In this document: piece after piece, positions 17,685-27,059 of the stretch
How positions within the stretch are numbered: the stretch's first letter is position 1
Layout: each line of letters opens with the position of its first letter
NCBI RefSeq assembly: GCF_010093445.1
Contig: NZ_PDWW01000025.1
Coordinates: 1-63,909, forward strand
Length of the DNA: 63,909 nt
Direction: 5' to 3'
Source of the DNA: Pseudoxanthomonas japonensis
GTDB taxonomy: Bacteria; Pseudomonadota; Gammaproteobacteria; Xanthomonadales; Xanthomonadaceae
Program-made: the position numbers and the translations under genes
Notes under the pieces: model-generated
Told to the model about the DNA's origin: nothing
The model's input: the letters and a program-made list of their open reading frames with translations, nothing else
The model's database searches: none

Positions 17685-20177
17685 ATGTCGTCCCGCAACG
17701 CCGAAGTCGAACAATCCAAACCCCGCACCGTCGTCCACAAGTTCGGCGGCACCTCCGTCGCCGATGCCGACCGCTACCGCCATGTCGCGCAGCTGCTGCT
17801 CGCGCGCGACGAGGACGTGCAGGTCACGGTGGTATCCGCGATGAAGGGCGTCACCGATGCCCTGATCGAGCTGTGCGAACTCGCGGCAGCCAACCGTCCC
17901 GAATGGCAGGACAGCTGGCATGCGCTGCGCGCCCGGCACCGCGGCGCGGCGGTGGCGCTGCTGGGCGAGGCGGCGGGGCCGGTGATCGAATGGGTGGACG
18001 AACGCTTCCAGCGACTGCACGAGATCCTCAATGCGCTGATCGTCATCGGCGGCCTGCCGGAGCTGGTGCTGCAGCGCGTGCAGGGCCTGGGCGAGGTGTG
18101 TTCGGCGCGCCTGCTGGGCGAGTACCTGACGCTGCAGGGCGAGGACTGCGCCGTGCTGGATGCGCGTGAGGTGCTGCGCGTCGACCACGGCGAGCTCGGC
18201 GTGGTGGTCGACTGGGAAACCAGCGCGCAGCGACTGGCCGCATGGCAGGCCACGCATCCGCAACGCCGGGTGGTGGCAACGGGCTTCGTGGCGCGCGACC
18301 GCGAGGGCCGCTTCACGACGCTGGGGCGCAACGGCAGCGATTACTCCGGGGCCATCTTCGCGGCCCTGTACGACGCCGCCGAACTGCACATCTGGACGGA
18401 TGTCGACGGCGTGCTGTCGGCGGATCCCCGGGTGGTGCCCGAGGCGGTGCAACTGGAGGCGTTGAGCTACGACGAGGCCTGCGAGCTGGCGTACTTCGGC
18501 GCCAAGGTCGTGCACCCGCAGACCATGTCGCCGGCGATGGAGCGCGGCCTGCCCATCATCATCCGCAACACCTTCCATCCCGAGCATCCGGGAACGCGCA
18601 TCACCGCCGAGCGCGATGCGGTGGGTCCGGTGAAAGGACTGACACTGAGTCCGGACCTGTCCGTGCTGAACCTGGAGGGCACCGGCCTGATCGGCGTGCC
18701 CGGCACGGCGGAGCGCGTGTTCGCCGCCCTGCGCAATGCGCACGTGTCGGTGGTGATGATTTCGCAGGGTTCCTCCGAGCACTCGATCTGCTGCGTGGTG
18801 AGGGCCAGCGAGGCGGGCAAGGGCCAGACCGCGCTGCTCGATGCGTTCGCACACGAGCTGGGCACCGGGCAGATCCAGCGCGTGCAGCGTCGCGACGGCG
18901 TCAGCGTGCTGGCCGCGGTCGGCGACGGCATGGCCGGCACGCCCGGCGTGTCCGCGCGCCTGTTCGGTGCGCTGGCGCGCGCGCAGGTCAACATCCTGGC
19001 GATCGCGCAGGGCTCGTCCGAACGCAACATCTCCGTCGCCATCGACAGTGCCGACGCCACCAAGGCGTTGCGTGCGGCGCATGCCGGTTTCTGGTTGTCG
19101 CCGCAGACCTTCGCCGTCGGCGTGATCGGGCCGGGCAATGTCGGCGCCACGCTGATCGAACAGTTGCGCGCCGCGCAGCCGCAGCTGCTGGGCAAGGCCA
19201 ACCTGGACCTGCGCCTGCGTGCGATCGCCTCCAGCAAGCGCATGCTGCTGGACGAACGCAGCATCGGTGCCGACTGGCGCGCACGCTTCGATGGCAGTCC
19301 GCAGGCGGCCGACCTGGACCGCTTCACCCAGCACCTGCTGTCGGCGCACATGCCGCATGCGGTGATCGTGGACTGCAGCGCCAGTCCGGAGGTCGCGGAC
19401 CGCTACGCCGAGTGGCTGGCGGCCGGCATCCACGTGATCACGCCGAACAAGCAGGCTGGCGCCGGCCCGCTGCCGCGCTACCAGGCGATCCGCGAGGCGG
19501 CGGCCGTCAGCGGCGCCCGCTTCCGCTACGAAGCGACGGTCGGCGCGGGCCTGCCGGTCATCTCCACGCTGCGCGACCTGCTGGATACCGGCGATACGGT
19601 CGTGTCCGTGGAAGGCATCTTCTCCGGCACGCTGGCCTGGCTGTTCAACAAGTTCGACGGCAGCGTGCCGTTCTCGCAGCTGGTCACCGAGGCGCGCGGG
19701 CTGGGCTATACCGAACCGGATCCGCGCGACGACCTGTCGGGCACCGACGTGGCGCGCAAGCTGGTGATCCTGGCGCGCGAGGCCGGCCGTGAGCTGGCGC
19801 TGGAGGATGTGCGGGTCGAGAGCCTGGTGCCGGAGGCGCTGCGGCAGGCGAGCGTCGAGGACTTCATGGCGCGACTGGGTGAGGTGGATGCCACGTTCGG
19901 TGAGCGGCTCGCGAAGGCGCGTGCCGCCGGCAACGTGCTCCGTTACGTGGCCAGGCTGGATGCCGACGGCCGCGCGAGCGTCGGCTTGGTCGAACTGCCG
20001 GCGACGCACGCATTCGGCAATCTGCGCCTGACCGACAACATCGTGCAGTTCACCACCCGCCGTTACTGCGACAATCCGCTGATCGTGCAGGGCCCCGGCG
20101 CAGGTCCGGACGTCACCGCGGCGGGCGTGTTCGCCGACGTGCTGCGGGTGGCGGCCGGGCAGGGCGCGAAGCTGTGA
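17685..20177 (+). CDS. thrA: Bifunctional aspartokinase / homoserine dehydrogenase I
   Basis: 830 aa, close to E. coli ThrA (820). Aspartokinase spans about 15-300 ([15 protein letters not shown] at the N-terminus and the [12 protein letters not shown] loop), two ACT-type regulatory segments about 315-465, and homoserine dehydrogenase about 470-825, beginning [15 protein letters not shown] and including [17 protein letters not shown]. It catalyses the first and third steps from aspartate to threonine; ThrA enzymes are usually feedback-inhibited by threonine. GAGG lies 10 nt before the ATG. It is the first structural gene after the attenuator. Confidence 0.97.
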   Translation: MSSRNAEVEQSKPRTVVHKFGGTSVADADRYRHVAQLLLARDEDVQVTVVSAMKGVTDALIELCELAAANRPEWQDSWHALRARHRGAAVALLGEAAGPVIEWVDERFQRLHEILNALIVIGGLPELVLQRVQGLGEVCSARLLGEYLTLQGEDCAVLDAREVLRVDHGELGVVVDWETSAQRLAAWQATHPQRRVVATGFVARDREGRFTTLGRNGSDYSGAIFAALYDAAELHIWTDVDGVLSADPRVVPEAVQLEALSYDEACELAYFGAKVVHPQTMSPAMERGLPIIIRNTFHPEHPGTRITAERDAVGPVKGLTLSPDLSVLNLEGTGLIGVPGTAERVFAALRNAHVSVVMISQGSSEHSICCVVRASEAGKGQTALLDAFAHELGTGQIQRVQRRDGVSVLAAVGDGMAGTPGVSARLFGALARAQVNILAIAQGSSERNISVAIDSADATKALRAAHAGFWLSPQTFAVGVIGPGNVGATLIEQLRAAQPQLLGKANLDLRLRAIASSKRMLLDERSIGADWRARFDGSPQAADLDRFTQHLLSAHMPHAVIVDCSASPEVADRYAEWLAAGIHVITPNKQAGAGPLPRYQAIREAAAVSGARFRYEATVGAGLPVISTLRDLLDTGDTVVSVEGIFSGTLAWLFNKFDGSVPFSQLVTEARGLGYTEPDPRDDLSGTDVARKLVILAREAGRELALEDVRVESLVPEALRQASVEDFMARLGEVDATFGERLAKARAAGNVLRYVARLDADGRASVGLVELPATHAFGNLRLTDNIVQFTTRRYCDNPLIVQGPGAGPDVTAAGVFADVLRVAAGQGAKL

Positions 20178-20208
20178 GGCATCCGATGACGAAGGATCTG
20201 GAGTGGGC

Positions 20209-21138
20209 ATGAGGCAGCAGGCAAGTGCGTTTTCGCCGGCATCGGTGGGCAACGTGGGCGTGGGGTTCGACATCCTGGGCCATGTGATCGAAGGCGTCGG
20301 CGACACCGTCACCGTGCGTCGCATCGAGGCGGACGAGGTGCGCATCGCCGCGATCCGTGGGGCCACCGTCGACCTGCCGCTGGATGCGCCCGGCAATACC
20401 GCCGGCGCGGCGCTGATTTCCCTGCGCGAAGCGCTGGCACTGCCGTTCGGATTCGAGGTGGAGATCGAGAAGGGCATTCCGCTCGGCTCCGGCATGGGCG
20501 GTTCCGCCGCCTCGTGCGTGGCCGCACTGGTCGCGGCCAATGCGCTGCTCGACGCGCCGCTGTCGCATGAGGCGCTCTATCCACATGCGCTGGTCGGCGA
20601 GGCGGTCGCCAGTGGCGGCAAGCACGGCGACAACCTCGGGCCGATGCTGCTGGGTGGCCTGGTGCTGTCCACGGCGGACCGGTTGGTGCGCGTGCCGGTG
20701 CCAGAGCACTGGCACAGTGTGCTGGTGCACCCGGAGGCGATCCTGGAGACGCGCCGTGCACGTGCTGCGCTTCAGGGCACGTACGAGCTGAAGGAATTCG
20801 TCGCGCAGAGCGCCAACCTGGCGCTGGTGCTCGCCGGCTGCCATGCAGGCGACGCCTCGCTGGTGCGCGATGGCCTGCGCGACGTGCTGGTAGAACCGCG
20901 CCGTGCACCGTTGATCGTCGGCTTCGATGCGGCCAAGCAGGCGGCGCTCGACGCCGGTGCGATGGGCGCCAGCATCTCGGGTGCCGGTCCCAGCGTGTTC
21001 GCGTGGTTCGAATCGCGCAGCGAGGCCGAGCGTGCGGCGCCCGCCGTGCAGGCCGCGTTCGCCGCGGCCGGCTTCGACAGCCAGGCCTGGGTGTCGCCGA
21101 TTAACGCGGTCGGCGCCGAACTGCTGTCCGCCAACTGA
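20209..21138 (+). CDS. thrB: Homoserine kinase
   Basis: About 309 aa, GHMP kinase family. The N-terminal [19 protein letters not shown], the ATP-binding [15 protein letters not shown], and the C-terminal glycine-rich [15 protein letters not shown] motif are all present. It phosphorylates homoserine to O-phosphohomoserine. The ATG at 20209 is favoured by a GGAG 6 nt upstream; an in-frame GTG two codons earlier is possible. It lies 31 nt after thrA. Confidence 0.96.
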   Translation: MRQQASAFSPASVGNVGVGFDILGHVIEGVGDTVTVRRIEADEVRIAAIRGATVDLPLDAPGNTAGAALISLREALALPFGFEVEIEKGIPLGSGMGGSAASCVAALVAANALLDAPLSHEALYPHALVGEAVASGGKHGDNLGPMLLGGLVLSTADRLVRVPVPEHWHSVLVHPEAILETRRARAALQGTYELKEFVAQSANLALVLAGCHAGDASLVRDGLRDVLVEPRRAPLIVGFDAAKQAALDAGAMGASISGAGPSVFAWFESRSEAERAAPAVQAAFAAAGFDSQAWVSPINAVGAELLSAN

Positions 21139-21195
21139 TCCTTTCCTTACTTCGATCGCCATGCTCCGCGCGTGGCGCTATTCCTACGGCAGACC

Positions 21196-22485
21196 ATGAA
21201 TTTCATCTCGACCCGCAACGCCGCCCCCGCCGCCTCGCTCAGCCAGGCCATCGCGGCCGGACTCGCGCCCGACGGCGGGCTGTACGTTCCCGAAGCCCTG
21301 CCGGTGTCACGCGAGCTGGCTCCCGGGCCTGATATCGCCGAGACCGCGACGACGCTGCTGGCGCCATTCTTCGCCGGTGACGGGTTGGAGGGCGAACTCG
21401 CGTCGATCTGTCGCGAAGCGTTCGATTTCCCCGCACCGCTCGAGACGCTCGGTACGCCGGGCGATCATGTGCTGGAACTCTTCCACGGTCCGACCGCCGC
21501 GTTCAAGGATTTCGGCGCGCGGTTCCTGGCGGCCTGCATGGCGCGCCTGCGTCGCGACGAAGCGAAGCCGCTGACGATCCTGGTCGCCACCTCGGGCGAC
21601 ACGGGCGCCGCGGTGGCCGCGGCATTCCATCGCCAGCCGGGCCTGCGCGTGGTGGTGCTGTATCCGGACGGGCGCGTCTCGCCGCGGCAGGCGCATCAGC
21701 TGGGCTGCTTCGGCGACAACATCGCCGCGCTGCGCGTGGATGGTTCGTTCGACGACTGCCAGGCGCTGGTGAAGCGCGCGCTCAACGACGCGGACCTGCA
21801 GGTGCGGGCGCCGCTCAGTTCCGCGAACAGCATCAGCCTGGGACGGCTGCTGCCGCAGATGAGCTACTACGCGCATGCCGCGTTGACGCATCGCGCGGCG
21901 ACAGGACAGGTGCTGAACTTCGTCATTCCCACCGGCAACCTGGGCAATGCGATGGCGGCGATCCTGGCGCGCGCGCTGGGCGTGCCGCTGGGCAGGATCG
22001 TGCTGGCGACCAATGCCAACCGCGTGTTGCCGGATTTCTTCGCGGGCAACGCGTACGCGCCGACCGCCAGCGTCGCAACGCTGGCCAACGCGATGGACGT
22101 GGGCGCGCCCAGCAACTTCGAACGCCTGCGTTGGCTCTACGCGAACGACGATGCCGGCTTGCGCGCGGCGTTCCGCGCGTCCAGTGTCGATGACGCCACC
22201 ATCCGCGAGGTGATCGCGCGACGCTACCGTGACCACGGCGAAGTCCATTGCCCGCACACCGCCACGGCGGTGAAGGTGCTGGAGGAGCTTCGCGCACAGG
22301 GCGAGGGCGGGGGCTGGGCAGTGGCCGCCACCGCGCATCCGGCCAAGTTCGAGAGCGTGGTGGAGCCGCTGGTCGGTCGCGCCGTCGACGTGCCGCCGGC
22401 ATTGGCCGGCCTGCTGGCGCGTCCCGCGCACGCCGATCCGGTTCCCGCCGACTACGACGCCTTGCGCGAGCGGCTGCTGGCGTAG
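21196..22485 (+). CDS. thrC: Threonine synthase
   Basis: 429 aa, PLP-dependent. It converts O-phosphohomoserine to threonine, the last pathway step. The PLP lysine lies in HGPTAAFKDFGARF (around residue 104), the phosphate-binding loop is ATSGDTGAAV, and PTGNLGNAMA follows. The N-terminal block FISTRNAAPAASLSQAIAAGLAPDGGLYVPE is typical. The ATG at 21196 starts the conserved block; an in-frame ATG 24 nt earlier exists. The gap to thrB is 57 nt, and a REP-like repeat follows the gene. Confidence 0.97.
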   Translation: MNFISTRNAAPAASLSQAIAAGLAPDGGLYVPEALPVSRELAPGPDIAETATTLLAPFFAGDGLEGELASICREAFDFPAPLETLGTPGDHVLELFHGPTAAFKDFGARFLAACMARLRRDEAKPLTILVATSGDTGAAVAAAFHRQPGLRVVVLYPDGRVSPRQAHQLGCFGDNIAALRVDGSFDDCQALVKRALNDADLQVRAPLSSANSISLGRLLPQMSYYAHAALTHRAATGQVLNFVIPTGNLGNAMAAILARALGVPLGRIVLATNANRVLPDFFAGNAYAPTASVATLANAMDVGAPSNFERLRWLYANDDAGLRAAFRASSVDDATIREVIARRYRDHGEVHCPHTATAVKVLEELRAQGEGGGWAVAATAHPAKFESVVEPLVGRAVDVPPALAGLLARPAHADPVPADYDALRERLLA

Positions 22486-22502
22486 TCGGGCGCGGATACG
22501 CC

Positions 22503-22627
22503 TGTAGGAGCGACGTCAGTCGCGACCGCCCGGCCTGATGGAGAGATTTTTCGTGCGGGACGGGAACATGGTGGACAGGATTTCCGAGCGGTCACGAGTC
22601 TGCGGTCGCGACTGACGTCGCTCCTAC
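22503..22627. repeat. Inverted REP-like repeat pair, copy 2
   Basis: The same family as at 3.9 kb: an arm at about 22503-22527 (core GGAGCGACGTCAGTCGCGAC) and its inverted copy at about 22603-22627, separated by 75 bp. It lies between thrC and the L,D-transpeptidase gene on the same strand, where it probably ends or stabilises the thr transcript. Confidence 0.85.
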
Positions 22628-22680
22628 AAAGGGGCGTCGCCATATTCGATGCATGAGCGACCTACGATAAGCTCGCGCCC

Positions 22681-23721
22681 ATGAAACGCATCCTACTGTC
22701 CGCCTTCCTGCTGGCCGCGCTGCTCGCCGCTGCCGCCCCGTCCGTCACGCACGCGCAGTCGGCCGTGCCGCAGGCCGATGTGCGCGCGCTGAAGCCGGGC
22801 GAGTTCCTGTGGTATCCGCAGATCGCCCCCGAGGGTCCGGTGGTGCTGGTGGTCAGCCTCGACGAGCAGCGCGCCTACGTGTACCGCAACGGCATCGCCA
22901 TCGGGGTGTCGACGATCAGTTCGGGCAAGGCCGGCAAGGACACGCCGACGGGCGTGTTCACCATCCTGCAGAAGAACAAGGACCACCGTTCCAACCTCTA
23001 CAACAATGCGCCGATGCCTTACATGCAGCGGCTGACCTGGGACGGCATCGCACTGCACGGTGGCCACCTGCCGGGCTATCCGGCCTCGCATGGCTGCGTC
23101 CGGCTGCCGCAGGCCTTCGCCGAGAAGCTGTTCGGCATCACCCGCTTCGGCGATTCGGTGGTGGTCGCGAACGCGAAGGCCTCGCCGGCCAGCCTGGTGC
23201 ATCCCGCCGTGCTGGCGCCGGTCACCGCGGGCGGGCAGGCGGCCCATCCGGACCTGTCGTCCTACGAGGTGTACTGGAACGAGGCCGCGTCGCCCGAAGG
23301 CCCGGTCAGCATCCTGGTCAGCCTGTACGACCAGCGCGTGTCGGTGCTGCGCAACGGCGTGCTGATCGGTGCGGCACCCTTGCAGATGGTCCGCGACTTC
23401 GCGCTCAACGGTACCGTGCTGCTGGTGATGACCACCGAGATGGAGGACATCCCGAGCCTGCTCGATCCGCAGCAGAAGGAACACCGGTGGGTCGCACACC
23501 GCGTGCTGGGCGAGGCCGGCGCGCCGATGCCGCCGCTGCGTGCGCTGGGGGATTCGTTCTGGATTCCGCAGGATTTCGCGCGTCGCCTGTACGGTGTGCT
23601 GAAACCCGGCACCACGGTGCTGCTGTCCGACCTGCCGGGCGTGCGCGCAACGCCGGGTGAGCAGCCGTCCGTGCCGGTCTTGGAATCGGACGAGGCCGGC
23701 CCCACACCCTCCTTGCGCTGA
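22681..23721 (+). CDS. Periplasmic L,D-transpeptidase (YkuD) with a second, degenerate repeat
   Basis: 346 aa with a signal peptide (residues 1-25, ending THA-QS). A YkuD domain spans about 50-160 with catalytic motif HGGHLPGYPASHGCVRLP: H126 and nucleophile C139. These enzymes make 3-3 peptidoglycan cross-links or attach proteins to the wall. Residues 195-270 repeat the opening of the domain (PEGPVSILVSLYDQRVSVLRNG mirrors EGPVVLVVSLDEQRAYVYRNG) but lack the His/Cys site, so the second copy is non-catalytic. It is followed 57 nt later by another transpeptidase-like gene. Confidence 0.9.
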   Translation: MKRILLSAFLLAALLAAAAPSVTHAQSAVPQADVRALKPGEFLWYPQIAPEGPVVLVVSLDEQRAYVYRNGIAIGVSTISSGKAGKDTPTGVFTILQKNKDHRSNLYNNAPMPYMQRLTWDGIALHGGHLPGYPASHGCVRLPQAFAEKLFGITRFGDSVVVANAKASPASLVHPAVLAPVTAGGQAAHPDLSSYEVYWNEAASPEGPVSILVSLYDQRVSVLRNGVLIGAAPLQMVRDFALNGTVLLVMTTEMEDIPSLLDPQQKEHRWVAHRVLGEAGAPMPPLRALGDSFWIPQDFARRLYGVLKPGTTVLLSDLPGVRATPGEQPSVPVLESDEAGPTPSLR

Positions 23722-23777
23722 GCCTTGCGGACGGAATCGGGATGCCGGCGCGTCTGGACCGATACCCGAGCGTTGTG

Positions 23778-24515
23778 ATGAACAAGCCCTCCCGTCCGCT
23801 GCTGCTGTGCCTCACCCTCGCGGCCATTCCGTGGGCGGACGCCGCCCTGGCAGGGCCTGCCGAGTCGCTTCCTGCCGACCGCCTGGTCGAGCGCCTGCAT
23901 CGCGCCGCGCCATCGCTCGATCGCAATGTGCTGTCCCTGGCGACGCATGCCATGACCTGTTCGATCCGGCGCGGCGAGTCGGTGCCGATGCAGCGACTCA
24001 GCGTGATCGACTACTCGCGGCCTTCCACGCAGCCGCGGCTCTGGGTGTTCGATCTGGAGGGCGCGCGCCTGCTGTTCGAGGAGCGGGTCGCGCATGGGCG
24101 CAATACCGGCGAGAACCTGGCGACGCGCTTCTCCAATGCCACCGGCAGCTACATGTCCAGCCTTGGCGCGTTCGTCACCCAGGAGTCCTATCGCGGCGCG
24201 AACGGCTACTCGCTGCGCCTGCAAGGGCTGGAACCCGGCTTCAACGACAAGGCGCGGGAACGCGCCATCGTCATCCATGGCGCGCCGTATGTCAGTGATG
24301 CGCTGGTGCGCGCGCAGGGGCGCCTCGGCCGTAGCCTGGGCTGTCCGGCGGTGCGCACGACCGTGGCGCAGCCGTTGATCGACAGCATCCGGGGCGGGTC
24401 ATTCCTGTTCGCGTACTACCCGGACCCCGCCTGGCTGAAGCAGTCGCGCCTGCTCGGCGCGGAGTGCGGCGCAGGCGTGGCGGCCCATCCCGCCGCGGCC
24501 AGCACAGGCGGTTGA
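23778..24515 (+). CDS. Murein L,D-transpeptidase catalytic-domain protein (PF13645-like)
   Basis: 245 aa with a signal peptide (LLLCLTLAAIPWADAALA). The motifs IVIHGAPYVSD and GRSLGCPAVRTT supply the catalytic His and Cys of the second L,D-transpeptidase-related family, distinct from the classic HGxxx...SHGC form upstream. It is expected in the periplasm acting on peptidoglycan. The ATG at 23778 directly precedes the signal peptide. The pair of wall enzymes is probably co-transcribed. Its stop codon abuts that of the convergent metallohydrolase gene. Confidence 0.85.
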   Translation: MNKPSRPLLLCLTLAAIPWADAALAGPAESLPADRLVERLHRAAPSLDRNVLSLATHAMTCSIRRGESVPMQRLSVIDYSRPSTQPRLWVFDLEGARLLFEERVAHGRNTGENLATRFSNATGSYMSSLGAFVTQESYRGANGYSLRLQGLEPGFNDKARERAIVIHGAPYVSDALVRAQGRLGRSLGCPAVRTTVAQPLIDSIRGGSFLFAYYPDPAWLKQSRLLGAECGAGVAAHPAAASTGG

Positions 24516-25376
24516 TCAGAGTTTGACCGGGATCTTCAGGTAGCGCCGCCCATCGGCGTCCGGCGCCGGCAGGCGGCCGGCGCGGATGTTGACCTGCAGC
24601 GACGGCAGCAGCAGCGCCGGTGCCGACAGCGTCGCATCGCGCGCTTCGCGCATCGCGACGAAGCTGTCTTCGTCCACGCCGCCTCCGATGTGCACGTTGC
24701 GGGCCCGCTCGTCGGCGACCGTGGTTTCCCACGCGTAGTGATCGCGTCCCGGCGCCTTGTAGTCGTGGCACAGGTACAGCGTGGTCTGCGGGGGCAGGGC
24801 CAGCAGCTTCTGGATCGAGCGGTACAGCGTGCGCGCGTCGCCGCCGGGGAAATCCGCGCGCGCGGTGCCGTAGTCGGGCATGAACAGCGTGTCCCCGACG
24901 AACACCGCGTCCCCGATGCGGTAGGACACGCACGCGGGCGTGTGGCCGGGCGTATGCAGCACTTCCACCTGCAATGCACCCAGCGGGAACAGGTCGCCTT
25001 CGCGGAACAGGCGGTCGAATTCGCGGCCATCGCCGCTCACGTCCTCCAGCCCGAACACCGGTGCGAACGTGCGCTGCACCTCGGTGATGCGCTCGCCGAT
25101 GCCGATCGGCGCGCCGGTCTTTTCCTTCAGGTACGGAGCGGCGCTGAGGTGGTCGGCATGCGCATGGGTTTCGAGGATCCAGTCCACGGTCAGGCCGTGG
25201 TCGTCGACGACGCCCAGCAGCGTGTCGGCGCCGCGGTGCGAGGCACGGCCGGAACGGTGGTCGTAGTCCAGCACCGGGTCGATGATGGCTGCGCGGCACG
25301 TGGAAGGGTCCCAGACGACATAGCTGACCGTGTTGGTCGCATCGTCGAACTGCGCATGCACACGGGGTGTCGTCAT
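24516..25376 (-). CDS. blh: MBL-fold hydrolase, Blh/persulfide dioxygenase type
   Basis: 286 aa. The metallo-beta-lactamase fold has ligand motifs THAHADHLSA, HTPGHTPACVSY, the Asp in VFVGDTLFMPDYGTARADFPGG, and a downstream CHDY His. The GTARADFPGG stretch is characteristic of the ETHE1/Blh group, which oxidises glutathione persulfide to sulfite with one iron. It is last in the leftward sulfur operon, 75 nt after the AhpD-like gene. In Xylella and Agrobacterium the same gene type sits beside bigR. The ATG at 25376 begins MTTPRVHAQFD. Confidence 0.88.
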   Translation of the reverse strand: MTTPRVHAQFDDATNTVSYVVWDPSTCRAAIIDPVLDYDHRSGRASHRGADTLLGVVDDHGLTVDWILETHAHADHLSAAPYLKEKTGAPIGIGERITEVQRTFAPVFGLEDVSGDGREFDRLFREGDLFPLGALQVEVLHTPGHTPACVSYRIGDAVFVGDTLFMPDYGTARADFPGGDARTLYRSIQKLLALPPQTTLYLCHDYKAPGRDHYAWETTVADERARNVHIGGGVDEDSFVAMREARDATLSAPALLLPSLQVNIRAGRLPAPDADGRRYLKIPVKL

Positions 25377-25451
25377 CGCATCGCTCCTGGATATGCGTCG
25401 CCGGTCGGCAGCACGCATGATCGCAGCCGCAGGGTATGCGGCCAAGCGCGA

Positions 25452-25808
25452 TCAGGCGGTCCTTGCGGAAAACTCCTCGAAAGCCTCAAGCGCGTGCGCG
25501 GCGTACATCAGCGAAGGACCGCCGCCCATGTAGACGGCGACACCCAGCATGTCGTGGAACTCCTCCGGCGTCGCGCCCAGCCTGACAAGCGCCTTGGCAT
25601 GGAAGCCGAGGCAACCATCGCAGCGCGAGGCGACGCCGATCGCCATGGCGATCAGTTCCTTGGTCTTCTCGTCCAGCGCACCGGCGGCCATCGCTCCACG
25701 TGCCATGGCGCCGAATCCCTGCATCACCTCGGGCGCTGCCGTGCGGAAGGGAGCGAGGTGCCGGTTGATGCGGGTGGTCAGTTCCTGATAGCGGTCTGCG
25801 CTGGACAT
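25452..25808 (-). CDS. AhpD-like carboxymuconolactone decarboxylase-family protein
   Basis: 118 aa, all-helical, with the redox motif RCDGCLGFHAKAL (CxxC followed by His) of AhpD-type alkylhydroperoxidases. Such proteins reduce peroxides or act as small thiol reductases; a role in handling reactive sulfur is suggested by context only. The ATG at 25808 begins MSSADRYQELTTRINRHL, the usual start for the family. It lies 26 nt downstream of a rhodanese gene in the same operon. Confidence 0.88.
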   Translation of the reverse strand: MSSADRYQELTTRINRHLAPFRTAAPEVMQGFGAMARGAMAAGALDEKTKELIAMAIGVASRCDGCLGFHAKALVRLGATPEEFHDMLGVAVYMGGGPSLMYAAHALEAFEEFSARTA

Positions 25809-25834
25809 GGGAATACCTTGTGGGGTGGACGGGA

Positions 25835-26203
25835 TCAGTCGTGTCGCGCGATGGGGAGGCCGTGGCCGCGCCAGGCTCCCATTCCACCGGCCAGATCGAG
25901 ATAGGTGCGCGCGTCCTGTCCGGAGAGGATCGACTGCGCCACGCGCGAGCGCATGCCGCTCTGGCATACCAGCACGACCTCCCGCGTACCGGCCGGAAGG
26001 CGGGCGTCGAGCAAGGCAGTTCCGCCGGCGCGCAGTTCGCGCAGCGGGATGTTGTAGGCGCCGTGCGCATGACCGCGCGCGAACTCGTCCTTCTCCCGCA
26101 CGTCGACCAGCACGGCTCCCCCGTTGACGTACCCGACCGCTTCCTGCGGGGAAACCCGTGCGCCTCGGACGCCGGACAGAATCTTCTTCAGCACGCCGAG
26201 CAT
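25835..26203 (-). CDS. Single-domain rhodanese (second copy)
   Basis: 122 aa. A rhodanese fold with LVDVREKDEFARGHAHGAYNIPL and active-site loop VCQSGMRSRVA, the Cys being the sulfur-accepting residue. The N-terminal MLGVLKKILSGVRGARVS is amphipathic rather than a signal peptide. It would shuttle persulfide sulfur between sulfide oxidation and acceptors. The ATG overlaps the bigR stop by one base (TGATG). Confidence 0.9.
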   Translation of the reverse strand: MLGVLKKILSGVRGARVSPQEAVGYVNGGAVLVDVREKDEFARGHAHGAYNIPLRELRAGGTALLDARLPAGTREVVLVCQSGMRSRVAQSILSGQDARTYLDLAGGMGAWRGHGLPIARHD

Positions 26204-26565
26204 CACGATCTTCCTGCGCGTTTGCGGGGCGCTGGCGCCGCTGCGGGTGCGCAATAGATGCCGTGAAGCGTGTGCATCACCTGCGCCGCCGGTCCCGGCA
26301 TCAGCGCATAGAACACGTTCTGGGCCTCGCGGCGCGTCTGCACGAGGCCCTCCTCGCGCAGCACGGCCAGATGTTGCGACAGTGCGGACTGGCTGAGGTC
26401 GAGCAAGGCATTGAGGTCGCCGACCGAGCGCTCGCCCGACGTCAGCAGGCACAGGATCTGAAGACGCTTTTCGTTGGCCAGGGCCTTCAGCAGTTGCGCC
26501 GCGTCGCCGGCATGCGCCTGCATGGCGGCGATGTCGAAGCCGGGCGTGGAGGAGTTGCGGGTCAT
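26203..26565 (-). CDS. bigR: ArsR-family persulfide-responsive repressor, BigR/SqrR type
   Basis: 120 aa winged-helix repressor. The recognition region is DLNALLDLSQSALSQHLAVLREEGLV. Two cysteines, C39 (RLQILCLL) and C105 (HGIYCAPA), are 66 residues apart, the same spacing as C42 and C108 of Xylella BigR, whose oxidation or persulfidation relieves repression. No metal-binding ArsR motif is visible. It lies between two rhodanese genes with 4-nt and 1-nt overlaps. It probably binds the tandem palindromes at 26967-26998 and so controls both its own operon and the divergent sqr operon. Confidence 0.88.
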   Translation of the reverse strand: MTRNSSTPGFDIAAMQAHAGDAAQLLKALANEKRLQILCLLTSGERSVGDLNALLDLSQSALSQHLAVLREEGLVQTRREAQNVFYALMPGPAAQVMHTLHGIYCAPAAAPAPRKRAGRS

Positions 26566-26951
26566 GCGGGTTCCGTGGTCAGGGGATGGCCGGCATTGCG
26601 CCATGCGGTGAGCCCGCCCGCAAGCGAGCGCACGCGGGTGAAGCCGAGCGACTGCAGGCTCTCGGCCGCCAGCGCCGAGCGTCCGCCGGTCAGGCAGTAC
26701 AGCACCACATCGCGGTCGGGGGCGGCCAGCGCCTCGCTGGTGGTGCAGGCCATCGCCGGGTGCGCATGGATCTGGAACTCCAGCACCCCGCGCGGCAGGT
26801 TGATGGCGCCGGGCAGGTGGCCCTGCGCGTACTCGGCCGGTTCGCGCACGTCGATCACGATGCCGCTCCGCTGCGCGACGAGTCGGTCGGGCGCGATTTC
26901 CTCGATGCGGCCCCGAGCCTCGGCCACCAGTTCCTGGACGGTGCGTGCCAT
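26562..26951 (-). CDS. Single-domain rhodanese (first gene of the bigR operon)
   Basis: 129 aa. A rhodanese domain with IVIDVREPAEYAQGHLPGAINLP and active-site loop LYCLTGGRSALAA. About 25 helical residues precede the domain. The ATG at 26951 is chosen over a TTG at 26963 because GGAG lies 6 nt upstream. Its stop overlaps the bigR start as ATGA. Expected role: sulfur transfer from persulfides formed by sulfide:quinone oxidoreductase. Confidence 0.9.
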   Translation of the reverse strand: MARTVQELVAEARGRIEEIAPDRLVAQRSGIVIDVREPAEYAQGHLPGAINLPRGVLEFQIHAHPAMACTTSEALAAPDRDVVLYCLTGGRSALAAESLQSLGFTRVRSLAGGLTAWRNAGHPLTTEPA

Positions 26952-26966
26952 GGATGACTCCAAAAC

Positions 26967-26998
26967 ATTAGTTGACGCTAATATTAGTAGATGCTAAT
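26967..26998. promoter_or_regulatory. Tandem 16-bp palindromic operators between the sulfur operons
   Basis: Two abutting copies of ATTAG-N6-CTAAT lie at 26967-26982 and 26983-26998, both perfect in the arms. For the rightward operon a promoter fits on top of them: TTGACG (26972-26977), 17-bp spacer, TAATTT (26995-27000). The leftward promoter must also lie here (possible -10 TAATGT). An ArsR repressor bound here would block both directions. The spacing of 16 bp is about 1.5 helical turns. Confidence 0.85.
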
Positions 26999-27059
26999 TT
27001 TAATTGCAAGCCGACCGGCACTCCTGCCGGTGGCAGCCATCGAACCTGGAGGGGAAGAC

